Source: an uncultured Lachnospira sp. (GTDB lineage Bacteria; Bacillota; Clostridia; Lachnospirales; Lachnospiraceae). From it: a stretch of 64,000 bases of DNA. Below, piece by piece: positions 26,748 through 34,516 of this stretch. Numbering within the stretch: position 1 is the first letter of the stretch; the number at the start of each line of letters is the position of its first letter. The stretch lies in NCBI GenBank assembly GCA_910589305.1, contig CAJUTV010000004.1, positions 15,890 to 79,889 on the forward strand, read 5' to 3'. Below the pieces are notes generated by a model. The model did not search any database. It saw only the letters and a program-made list of their open reading frames with translations, and was not told where the DNA came from. Both the position numbers and the translations under genes were made by a program.

Positions 26748-27638
26748 TCACACCATATCTATAAATTCTACTTTTAAAATATTTTTTATTACCTCTTTAT
26801 CAATCACAAATTCGGGTGTTCCCATAAATCCAGGCGCGACTTTATATTTGTTAAAAATAAGTACAAGTTGATTGTGTTTGTTCCAGTAAAAGTTGTGGTC
26901 TTGATTAATAGTTGTAAATTCTTCACCAATTTGGCTATTGTCAATCCAATATTTTATGTTCTTATCGGCATCCATTTGTTGCTGCATCTGTTTTTTTATT
27001 TCAGCGGTGAGAATATCTGAAAAAGTTTCTGTATTAAAAAGGTCATTTAACTTTACAATTTTACCATTTTTTTTGTCTATATGATAGAATTTAAAATAAT
27101 TATTGCTACTTGCTGCGGTTTCAAGAACAGACAATTTTAGCGTAAACCAACGTTCGGTATTTGTAATAACTTCATAATCAACATGGATAGAACCATGACC
27201 GTTATTGCCTGAAATTTCAAGGTCTTTGTAAAACTGATTGACAAGTGTTGTTGTAAGTTCGTTGACATCTTTGTTGATAAAGTCAATCACATCTTTGTTT
27301 TCTCCTTCAAGTTTAGGTACATCAATATTCATTTCATAGTTATTATCAGAGTAGAAGTAGTTGCGAATAGTGATAACTCGGACAATATCACCTATGATAG
27401 GGATTTGTTCTAGGGTATTTGCATATGCAGCGCTGATGTTGGGAAGCAGGAAAAATACAACAAATACAAAGCAGGCGACAGCAGTTGCAATACAAGGAAA
27501 TATATGGATTGGTTTTATACGCGTTGGTTTTTCAGGCAAAATAGCAAGTGTTTGTTCAATACGATTTTTGACCGATATAGGGATTTCAATTTGTTCGTTT
27601 GCAATTTTCTTTTTTATATCCTTATCAAAATGATTCAT
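26748..27638 (-). CDS. RsiV-like anti-sigma factor (DUF4179/DUF3298)
   Basis: This 296-residue membrane protein has a cytoplasmic N-terminus (about 45 residues), one membrane span (about 47-66) and an extracellular part with NISAAYANTLEQIPIIGDIVRV, typical of DUF4179, followed by a DUF3298-like domain. This is the layout of B. subtilis RsiV, the anti-SigV factor that binds lysozyme and is then cleaved. Its ATG overlaps the sigma gene stop (ATGA) with AAAGGAGG upstream. It is the last gene of an operon with a sigma factor and two acyl-group enzymes. The lysozyme-receptor role is inferred from family and context. Confidence 0.82.
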   Translation of the reverse strand: MNHFDKDIKKKIANEQIEIPISVKNRIEQTLAILPEKPTRIKPIHIFPCIATAVACFVFVVFFLLPNISAAYANTLEQIPIIGDIVRVITIRNYFYSDNNYEMNIDVPKLEGENKDVIDFINKDVNELTTTLVNQFYKDLEISGNNGHGSIHVDYEVITNTERWFTLKLSVLETAASSNNYFKFYHIDKKNGKIVKLNDLFNTETFSDILTAEIKKQMQQQMDADKNIKYWIDNSQIGEEFTTINQDHNFYWNKHNQLVLIFNKYKVAPGFMGTPEFVIDKEVIKNILKVEFIDMV

Positions 27639-28123
27639 TCTTTAAAATCCTCCTTTAACAATTCTTTCAACATCATTCTTGCACGAGATAATTGTTTTTT
27701 GACAGTAACAGCATTGGCACCTGTAATTTGTGCTATGCTGGATATGGAGAGGTCTTCATAGTAAAATAATACGATAACAGTGCAATATGGCTGTTTTAAA
27801 TGGTTGATAGTATTATAAAGAGTTAATTTGGTTGTAATTTCATTTTCATTGCCATTGTCAGCTATATCGATTGGTTCATCAGTAAGGAGTATTTTTGAAT
27901 TTTTACGAATCATCTCAACTGCTGTATTATGAACAATATGAAGAAGCCACGTCTTGAAAAATTTTTTGTGTTTTAACGTTTCTAAATTTTTGTAGGCGCG
28001 GTATATGGATTCACTGATAACTTCTTCAGCATCGGTATTATTTTTCACAATAGAAAAAGCTAAAGCGTACATTGCTTTTTCGCAAAGCCGTATATGTTCA
28101 CAAAATTCATTTTTGTTTATCAA
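27635..28123 (-). CDS. ECF sigma factor, SigV-like
   Basis: This 162-residue protein contains only sigma regions 2 and 4: NNTDAEEVISESIYRAYKN and FFKTWLLHIVHNTAVEMIR (region 2), and ISSIAQITGANAVTVKKQLSRAR (region 4 helix-turn-helix). TTG 28123 is the likely start, with GGGGAGGG 5 nt upstream inside the end of the SGNH gene; the frame is open further upstream but lacks a site. The adjacent RsiV-like gene identifies it as the sigma of the pair. It would recruit RNA polymerase to envelope-stress genes, probably including this operon. Confidence 0.88.
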   Translation of the reverse strand: MINKNEFCEHIRLCEKAMYALAFSIVKNNTDAEEVISESIYRAYKNLETLKHKKFFKTWLLHIVHNTAVEMIRKNSKILLTDEPIDIADNGNENEITTKLTLYNTINHLKQPYCTVIVLFYYEDLSISSIAQITGANAVTVKKQLSRARMMLKELLKEDFKE

Positions 28124-28125
28124 AA

Positions 28126-28971
28126 TTATCCCTCCCCAATCCGTGCTGCCGTTTGGTTTATAATCCATTTGCCCCACTCGGCATAGTATTTTGCATAAAG
28201 ATGTGTGTTATCATTGGATTTGTCAGATGATAAATGACCATTTTCATCATCAAACATAAAATTGACATCAAGATAAAATATTTTAGTATTATCAGCAATT
28301 TTAGACAAAGCCGTATTTAATTGATTAATGTTGTGATTGTTAATCACTTTATCACTGTTTGAACGAACCTTTGTAACATGTAAATTAGCCTGAATAAAAA
28401 GAGTTGCCTCGGGTTGTTTTTCCTTAATAAATTCGACTAATTTTTTATAATGAACAACAATATTATCAAAATCATATCCCATTTCATTGATGCCAAGCAT
28501 AATATATATTTTATGATATGTTTTATGGGTCAGTAGTTCATGGAGTGTAACTTTGCCAACAGCAGGAACCGAAATTGTTTTTTGATAAATATTATATACA
28601 CTCATTCCTACATCTGAAAAAAAGTCTGCATCGTCAATACAAGCGTATTCAGAAAGTCCAACCGTTCTTGAATCGCCAATAAACAAGGAATCCTTCATTG
28701 AAATTGTTATTGTCTCTGCTATTGTTTCTGTAAGTAAAAGGTCTGTTGTCTCTTTTGGTTTTTCACCAATGGAATCGCTTTTTGTCGTATGGTATTCGGT
28801 TTTATCAAGATTTGAAGCAGATGTTGTTGCCATTGTATTATTTTGTGTTCGATTATTGGCAGCATCTACTACGGAATTTGGTGAAAATTGTTTGTTAAAA
28901 GACATAAAAAGTATAATAATAACAATTAACATAATAAAAGATAGAAAGGTGAAAAAATTGGAATGTTTCAT
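28126..28971 (-). CDS. SGNH/GDSL-family hydrolase or acetyltransferase, membrane-anchored
   Basis: This 281-residue protein has an N-terminal membrane segment (about 8-24), a Thr/Asn-rich linker to residue 85 and an SGNH domain. Block I FIGDSRTVGL holds catalytic Ser101; GINEMG is block III with its Asn; DNTHL supplies the Asp-x-x-His pair. It acts outside the cell. Next to an MBOAT protein, such enzymes complete O-acetyl transfer to, or removal from, cell-wall polymers (as PatB, DltD or AlgX do in their systems). GGGAGG precedes ATG; the sigma gene begins 2 nt after its stop. Confidence 0.85.
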   Translation of the reverse strand: MKHSNFFTFLSFIMLIVIIILFMSFNKQFSPNSVVDAANNRTQNNTMATTSASNLDKTEYHTTKSDSIGEKPKETTDLLLTETIAETITISMKDSLFIGDSRTVGLSEYACIDDADFFSDVGMSVYNIYQKTISVPAVGKVTLHELLTHKTYHKIYIMLGINEMGYDFDNIVVHYKKLVEFIKEKQPEATLFIQANLHVTKVRSNSDKVINNHNINQLNTALSKIADNTKIFYLDVNFMFDDENGHLSSDKSNDNTHLYAKYYAEWGKWIINQTAARIGEG

Positions 28972-29007
28972 AATAATCCTCCCAATGGGTTTAAGTAATT
29001 TATTTGT

Positions 29008-30402
29008 TTAAAATCGAAAATATAAAAATGGGTCATCAAAACCGCGATACATACAATAAACACTGGCAGCAAATATTCCTGCAAGCATTAGTCCTACAAT
29101 AAAAGGATTTTTTATTTGCTTTAAAATACGATATGGGAATCGCAATGAAAACAATATTCCAGCAATAAAAAATGGGTAGTATAGTTTTAAATATTTAAGA
29201 TAGTCATATTCAAATATCGACCATGCACTTTGACCAAAAAAAGGAAAAAGTCGTGTAAAAAAAATTTTTAGCTGTTCTATATCTTCAATAGCAAATACTG
29301 CCCAAGTAAGCGGAATAAGCAATATCATATAAATATGTCCAATACTTGAATGATTGTTTAAAAAATTGCCTATAAAAAATTTTTCTAGCAGTATGATTAA
29401 AAATAAAATAGTACCCCATAGTATAAAATTATAGCCTGCGCCATGCCATACCCCAGTTAATATCCAAACAATCAGTAAATTTTTAATTGTGACAAATGTA
29501 TTGCTGCGATTTCCACCAAGTGGAATATATACATAGTTACGAAACCATGTTCCAAGTGTGATATGCCATCGTCGCCAAAATTCAGTCATCGAACAGCTTA
29601 AATATGGAAAATCAAAATTTTTTGGCAATGTAAAGCCAAGCATTTTCCCAAGTCCTATTGCCATCAAAGAATAACCAAAAAAATCAAAATAAATTTGAAT
29701 AGAAAATGCAAATATTGCTATCCATGCAAGCGGTGTGGATATACTTTCAAAGCCAATTGCCTCAACTTGCGACCATAGTTTTCCAACAGGGTTGGCAAGC
29801 AGCGTCTTTAATCCCAATCCAAAAAGGAATATGCCAATGCCATGTATGATAGCAGGTCTTTTAATCGTTCGGCAATAAAGTCCTCTTTTAATTTGACTGT
29901 ATGTTACAATGGGGCCTGCAATTAATTGAGCAAACATGGATATATAGACTGCAAATTTTAGTAAACTTTTTTCTGAAGCAATCGTACCTTTATAAACGTC
30001 AATTATGTAGGACATTCCTTGAAATGTATAAAAGGAAACACCAATTGGCAGCAGCAGATGGAAGGTGATATTTAATGAAGGAACATATGTATTTAGTTCA
30101 TTTATAACAAAATTGGAATATTTAAAAGCAGCAAGACAAAGTATGTGGAAAACAATACCTATTATCAAAAAAATTTTTTTATAATGGACGTGTTGTTCAA
30201 TTAATAAACCAATTACAAAATCAACCATAATACTTACTAGAAATAGTATGAAATATTCCAGATTGTCAAGTACTCCAATAAAATAAAAACATAGGCTTCC
30301 AATAAGCAACACAACATTTTTTAGATGCTTTGGTGCAAGATAGTAACATCCAAAAAATATAGGCAAAAATAAAAAAATAAATTGTAAACTACTAAATACC
30401 AT
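29008..30402 (-). CDS. MBOAT family membrane-bound O-acyltransferase (AlgI/PatA-like)
   Basis: This 464-residue polytopic protein has about ten hydrophobic spans. It contains the MBOAT hallmarks: EFWRRWHITLGTWFRNYVYI and, further on, LTGVWHGAGYNFILWG with the conserved histidine. It moves acyl groups across the membrane for O-acetylation of alginate, peptidoglycan or teichoic acids. The SGNH gene 36 bp downstream is the usual partner. Linkage to a SigV/RsiV-like pair points to peptidoglycan O-acetylation and lysozyme resistance, by analogy with SigV control of OatA; this is inference. AGGGG precedes the ATG. Confidence 0.9.
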   Translation of the reverse strand: MVFSSLQFIFLFLPIFFGCYYLAPKHLKNVVLLIGSLCFYFIGVLDNLEYFILFLVSIMVDFVIGLLIEQHVHYKKIFLIIGIVFHILCLAAFKYSNFVINELNTYVPSLNITFHLLLPIGVSFYTFQGMSYIIDVYKGTIASEKSLLKFAVYISMFAQLIAGPIVTYSQIKRGLYCRTIKRPAIIHGIGIFLFGLGLKTLLANPVGKLWSQVEAIGFESISTPLAWIAIFAFSIQIYFDFFGYSLMAIGLGKMLGFTLPKNFDFPYLSCSMTEFWRRWHITLGTWFRNYVYIPLGGNRSNTFVTIKNLLIVWILTGVWHGAGYNFILWGTILFLIILLEKFFIGNFLNNHSSIGHIYMILLIPLTWAVFAIEDIEQLKIFFTRLFPFFGQSAWSIFEYDYLKYLKLYYPFFIAGILFSLRFPYRILKQIKNPFIVGLMLAGIFAASVYCMYRGFDDPFLYFRF

Positions 30403-30752
30403 AATTAGCCCCTATACTGCGATTATATTACATCGCTGTTTTATCGTTCTGATATATAGATGTATTAGATATATAAAAGGTGACAAAAAATTTTGAAAAA
30501 TTAATATATCAATAATAGGTAATTGCAAAACAAGTACAGGGCGATGGCATAAAAATAGCAAATAAAAGATATGCAATATAATAACAAGATTAAATCTACT
30601 TACATTTGGAACTCTTTTTGATAAGGACATATATGAATATTGATTACAAATTGTGTTAATGTTATGATAAATAATAAGATTGCCATAAAAAGATATCTAT
30701 TTTGGTATGGTGATAATAGTATGTAAATTTTTATATAGAAAGAAATATCACA

Positions 30753-30941
30753 ATGGCAAATATAATATGTTTTGATAAAAATATACTTGTTGATGATTGG
30801 ATTTGTATGTCTAATGGGGCAACCGATGTTTTTATAAATGTACGTTCATTAAGCAGTTCTATATGGGCAGAAACAGTAGAAGAAAAGCAGTTCATTATAT
30901 AGTTGTCCGAAAAAGACCAAAAATTAAAAGTTATAGGGTGA
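30753..30941 (+). pseudogene. Small gene interrupted by an amber codon
   Basis: ATG 30753 opens 49 codons ending at TAG (30900-30902) after EEKQFII; the same frame continues LSEKDQKLKVIG to TGA at 30939-30941. A TGG-to-TAG change would explain it, giving a 62-residue protein. The stop falls 6 nt before the next gene, suggesting the two were a coupled pair. I do not recognise the family. The gap at 30403-30752 otherwise shows only a weak minus-strand frame. Confidence 0.4.
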
Positions 30942-30947
30942 TTTTTT

Positions 30948-31373
30948 ATGGAAGAATTATTTGTATATTTAATTTTGTTGTATGAAAAAATAATAACATA
31001 TGATTTATATCAGAAAAAATTAGATTCGCTTTTTATACAAAATCCTAATAATGAAATTCTTTTAAATTTAGAATGGGAAACAGATATTGAAAGAATACGA
31101 TTTTATTTTAGAACAAATCTTGATTGCCAAAATTTAGATTATGAGTTGTTTGGAAAAATTTTAATGAGCAAGTTAAAGGAATATTATAATAATTGTTCAG
31201 ACATTAATATATTTGCAAATAAAATGTATTCTATATGGACAAGTATTCCAAGTTTTGTACAAAATAAAGAACCGTTTTGGACGCTCTCTTATGCAGATGA
31301 CCCATTAGCATATGGAGATGAAGAACAAGTGCGGTTTCTTTGTGAAAAAATGTTAAATTACTATAAAGATTAA
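30948..31373 (+). CDS. Hypothetical acidic protein, possible immunity type
   Basis: This 141-residue protein has no signal peptide or membrane span. It opens MEELFVYLILLYEKIITYDLY and ends with an aromatic, acidic segment (TLSYADDPLAYGDEEQVRF). Size, acidity and position after a small coupled frame resemble immunity proteins, but no family is recognised. The Shine-Dalgarno is weak (AGGGTGA). It is followed directly by a copy of the dispersed repeat. Confidence 0.6.
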   Translation: MEELFVYLILLYEKIITYDLYQKKLDSLFIQNPNNEILLNLEWETDIERIRFYFRTNLDCQNLDYELFGKILMSKLKEYYNNCSDINIFANKMYSIWTSIPSFVQNKEPFWTLSYADDPLAYGDEEQVRFLCEKMLNYYKD

Positions 31374-31412
31374 TCTATAAATTATAATGATTTTTTATAG
31401 TGGATATATTTT

Positions 31413-31585
31413 TTAACCTCATCAAGGAAGTCCCCCACTTCAATGCTGCAAAGGCATAAGTGGGGGGGACTTCCTTGTTTCAGTGGGAGTATAAGCTCCC
31501 ATTGAAAAGCTACGATAGTAGCTATGAGGTTAGGGTGTCAAACACCCGAGCAAGTAGCGCAGCAGATTGTGAATATCCGCTTAAC
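31413..31585 (+). repeat. Dispersed hairpin repeat, copy 3 (longest)
   Basis: From TTAACCTCATCAAGGAAGTC to ATATCCGCTTAAC. It contains hairpin CCCCCACTT/AAGTGGGGG, an extra hairpin not in copies 2 and 5 (TTTCAGTGGGAG/GCTCCCATTGAAA), the direct phrase AGCTATGAGGTTA and the palindrome GGGTGTCAAACACCC. It has the same orientation as the copies at 37068 and 50843 and is inverted relative to copies 1 and 2. Confidence 0.85.
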
Positions 31586-31626
31586 TCAATAAGAATGTAC
31601 TTTAATCCATAAAAATTTATTTAGAT

Positions 31627-32100
31627 TTATTTAGAAAAGACTGTATGTTGACGTCTGTATGTATCATTATCTTTTTGTTGTAATTCCTGTTCAACCTTAG
31701 CAAGCTGTTGTTCTAATTCTTTTACTTTTTTAGAGTCGGATGCTGTGTGAAGTTTCTGTTCTAATTGTTTTTTTTCTTCTTTTAATTTTCTAATTTCTTG
31801 TTCAACTTTATCTGTGTTGCCAGTACATTTTTCTTCTTGTTTTGCCTCTTTATTATCTGCTATTTTTTTTCTAGGATTATCAAATGAAATTTTAGGAGAA
31901 CCATCTTCGCTATATTTTAATTGATAAAGACCTATTGCTTGTTTTGCCTCTTTGTCAGAAGGGATATATTCATCTTGTATAGGTTTATTTTGTTGTTTTT
32001 GCATTGTATTATCATCTGTGTTGGCAGCAGATTTTTGTTTTTGAGCTTCATTGATTTCCTGTACTGTTGGATAAGTTGTATTATTTTGAATTGGCTGCAT
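31627..32100 (-). CDS. Coiled-coil protein of a Lachnospiraceae-type family, function unknown
   Basis: This 157-residue protein has no signal peptide. A Gln/Asn-rich N-terminal third is followed by DEYIPSDKEAKQAIGLYQL and SPKISFDNPRKK, phrases I recall from multicopy hypothetical proteins of Lachnospiraceae. A strong coiled coil (about residues 98-145, EIRKLKEEKKQLEQKL) and QKDNDTYRRQHTVFSK close it. ATG 32100 is preferred over 32115 because GGAGGAATT precedes it. Possible structural or secreted role; unproven. Confidence 0.7.
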   Translation of the reverse strand: MQPIQNNTTYPTVQEINEAQKQKSAANTDDNTMQKQQNKPIQDEYIPSDKEAKQAIGLYQLKYSEDGSPKISFDNPRKKIADNKEAKQEEKCTGNTDKVEQEIRKLKEEKKQLEQKLHTASDSKKVKELEQQLAKVEQELQQKDNDTYRRQHTVFSK

Positions 32101-32198
32101 ATATAATTCCTCCATTCTTGTGCAATTTAAATTTTTTAGTTAATTTTATTTTAATCACACAGTTGGAAATTTCAATAAACTTGATGTGAAGTGATTAG

Positions 32199-33482
32199 TC
32201 AGTGTGGTGAAATGACAAGTAAGACACTTAAACAAAATGTTGTATTGGTTGTTGTAATCTCGATTGTACCATCGTATTTTTGTGCAGTCCACCGAATATT
32301 GGATAGACCTATTCCTTCTTTAAAATGCGCATTTCCATCAAAACTATTTTCGATTTCAATCAATAAAAAGTCTTGTTGTTTATGGCTTGATATATGGATA
32401 TATTTTTTTTGATTTGTGCGTATTTTTTCGCAGGCATTGATTGCATTGTCCAAAGCATTGGATAGAATAATACAAAAATCCATATCCGTTACAGTACAAG
32501 GCGATGGAATATTAAATGAGCTATTAATATGAATCTCTTTATTGTTTGCCAAAGCAATTTTATTTTCTAATAAAATATCTAAAATAGGATTGTTTGTCGG
32601 AAAAGGAAAGGAAGTGTTTGCTGTGGCAATATGGAGTTCATCAATGTATGTTTTTGCTTTTAAAAAGTCTTGTTTTTCTAATAATCCTTTTATAATCATG
32701 ATATGATTTTTCATATCATGCCGTAGTGCTTTTGTATTGGCATAGTGCGCCCAAGCTTCTTTTACATACTGTCTTTGAAAATGTGTCTGTTGTGTAAGCA
32801 TAGACAGTTTAGTATGCAGAAAAAAACTATCCATTAATTTTTGATAAGAATAAAGGATACTAAAAATGCTAATAATTCCCAATATTTGGATTATAAGCAT
32901 TGGGATATGCGTTTTATTTAAAAGGATGAGGGATGATTTAATAGAGGTTATATTTTCATAAAAAGTAAAATGAATATATCCGCTTACAATAAAAATCATT
33001 AGTAAAGGAATTGTTGTCATTAATATATATTGATTTTGTGCATTTTCTTTATGTATCATATATTTACTGATAATTTGATAACATAAAACAGCTAAAGTAA
33101 GGGAGAGTAAGGTTCCAGTTACCATAAAAATAGGACTAAATAATGAAGGATTAAGATGATACATAAAAAAAGCTGCAATTATAGATATGGAGTTAAATAT
33201 ACCATAGCAAAGCTGCATAATCTCTATTATAAGTAAAATATATAAAATGGATGATTTTATATTTATTTTTAATACCCATGTGCTGTATATAAGTAATAGG
33301 ACGCCAAATAGCAGCAGTTTTATAAAAGTAGGAAGTTGTAATTGACTGATAATGCTGCTTAAAAGGATAAAAATAATGGTTTGATATTTTTTTCCAGATA
33401 CATGCATCCATTTGTTAAAAAATAAAAATTGAATGGATATTTCAATAAATCCTGTTATATAAGAGAAAAAAACAGTAAACAT
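32199..33482 (-). CDS. AgrC-like GHKL sensor histidine kinase
   Basis: This 427-residue kinase has a polytopic sensor of six or so spans (residues 5-215), then the HisKA-like helix LRHDMKNHIMIIKGLLEKQ with the phospho-accepting His, and a GHKL ATPase domain (SNALDNAINACEKI; EGIGLSNIRW). The layout matches AgrC and ComD peptide-pheromone receptors. Its regulator gene lies just upstream with a 2-nt gap. GGGAGG precedes ATG 33482. No agrB or agrD gene is seen nearby, so the signal is unknown. Confidence 0.9.
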   Translation of the reverse strand: MFTVFFSYITGFIEISIQFLFFNKWMHVSGKKYQTIIFILLSSIISQLQLPTFIKLLLFGVLLLIYSTWVLKINIKSSILYILLIIEIMQLCYGIFNSISIIAAFFMYHLNPSLFSPIFMVTGTLLSLTLAVLCYQIISKYMIHKENAQNQYILMTTIPLLMIFIVSGYIHFTFYENITSIKSSLILLNKTHIPMLIIQILGIISIFSILYSYQKLMDSFFLHTKLSMLTQQTHFQRQYVKEAWAHYANTKALRHDMKNHIMIIKGLLEKQDFLKAKTYIDELHIATANTSFPFPTNNPILDILLENKIALANNKEIHINSSFNIPSPCTVTDMDFCIILSNALDNAINACEKIRTNQKKYIHISSHKQQDFLLIEIENSFDGNAHFKEGIGLSNIRWTAQKYDGTIEITTTNTTFCLSVLLVISPH

Positions 33483-33484
33483 TT

Positions 33485-34201
33485 TTAGCCTCCCAATCGC
33501 TGTTGTTTCATATAGTGTAGCATAGCTGCGCAAAAGTCATCTTTGCGCAGACGGGAAACAGGAATTGTATCGCCATTTGTCAAATAAACAATGGCAGACT
33601 TGTAGTTTTTTACATATTGTAAATTAATGAGGTAGCTTCGATGACACTTGAAAAAACGATTGTCTAACTTTTTTTCTAAGTTTTCAATTTTGTCATAATA
33701 ATCAATAATAGATTTGTTTTTTAAGTGAATATAAATTTTTCTATCGATAATTTCACAATATAGAATATGGTCGAATAAGATAATATCCCATTCCTTTCTT
33801 TTTTGTATCAGTAAACATTTTTTATTTTGGTCTCGAATGGAAGTTAACAGTCTTTGCATAGTTTGGTTAAAATGCTCTTCTTGCAAAGGTTTTACAAGAT
33901 AGTCAAACGCTTGTACCTCAAAGGCATTAAATACAAATTCCCGCATAATGGTGACAAAGATAAGAAAACCATCAAACCCATTGGCTCGCAGCCTTTTTGC
34001 CGTTTCAAATCCGTTGGGTTTATTCATTTGAATGTCAAGAAAAATAATATGAAATGTTTGATGACTAGATAGTAGGTCTAATCCACTTGAAAAACAAGAA
34101 ACATTAATTTCTATATTTTCCTTATTGAAAAATGCGGATATTTTTTCACTTAATAAGTTTATCATATAGGGTTCATCATCACATATAGCAATCTGTATCA
34201 A
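33485..34201 (-). CDS. LytTR response regulator, AgrA-like
   Basis: This 238-residue regulator has a receiver domain (acidic CDDEP near residue 8; phospho-Asp in IFLDIQM) and a C-terminal LytTR DNA-binding domain (FFKCHRSYLINLQYV). The start is TTG 34201, with AGAGGTG about 6 nt upstream. It pairs with the AgrC-like kinase. One of three LytTR regulators in this window. Confidence 0.92.
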   Translation of the reverse strand: MIQIAICDDEPYMINLLSEKISAFFNKENIEINVSCFSSGLDLLSSHQTFHIIFLDIQMNKPNGFETAKRLRANGFDGFLIFVTIMREFVFNAFEVQAFDYLVKPLQEEHFNQTMQRLLTSIRDQNKKCLLIQKRKEWDIILFDHILYCEIIDRKIYIHLKNKSIIDYYDKIENLEKKLDNRFFKCHRSYLINLQYVKNYKSAIVYLTNGDTIPVSRLRKDDFCAAMLHYMKQQRLGG

Positions 34202-34516
34202 TATCGTTCACCTCTTTTTGTCTTAATGGAAAATTATATTATCAGATAGTAAGTTTTGTTAGATTTTCTTGTGTTTTTCTTGAGTGCTTAGCTACTTTTT
34301 TCAATAGATTATATATGGGAAATAAAAAATAGGCAATGGGAGATTTTAGTTGTTTGTAAAAAAGGAGATATTTAATTTAGAGTAATTGACTTTTTGGAAA
34401 TGGTTCGGTATACTTGTGGAGTATTTTAGTAATCATGGGAAGTTATGCGATTGTGTTGTCCAAATGAAGGCATACAATAAAAATGCTGACATAACAGAAG
34501 AAAGGGAACATCAATT

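Noticed and set aside
30412..30630. Minus-strand 72-codon frame with two hydrophobic stretches before the MBOAT gene
   Set aside because: No Shine-Dalgarno, strong AT bias that produces Ile/Leu/Phe by chance, and no family resemblance.
32116..34516. agrB/agrD genes for the AgrC/AgrA-like pair
   Set aside because: Neither gap beside the kinase and regulator contains a cysteine-bearing small peptide gene with a ribosome binding site or an AgrB-like membrane protein.
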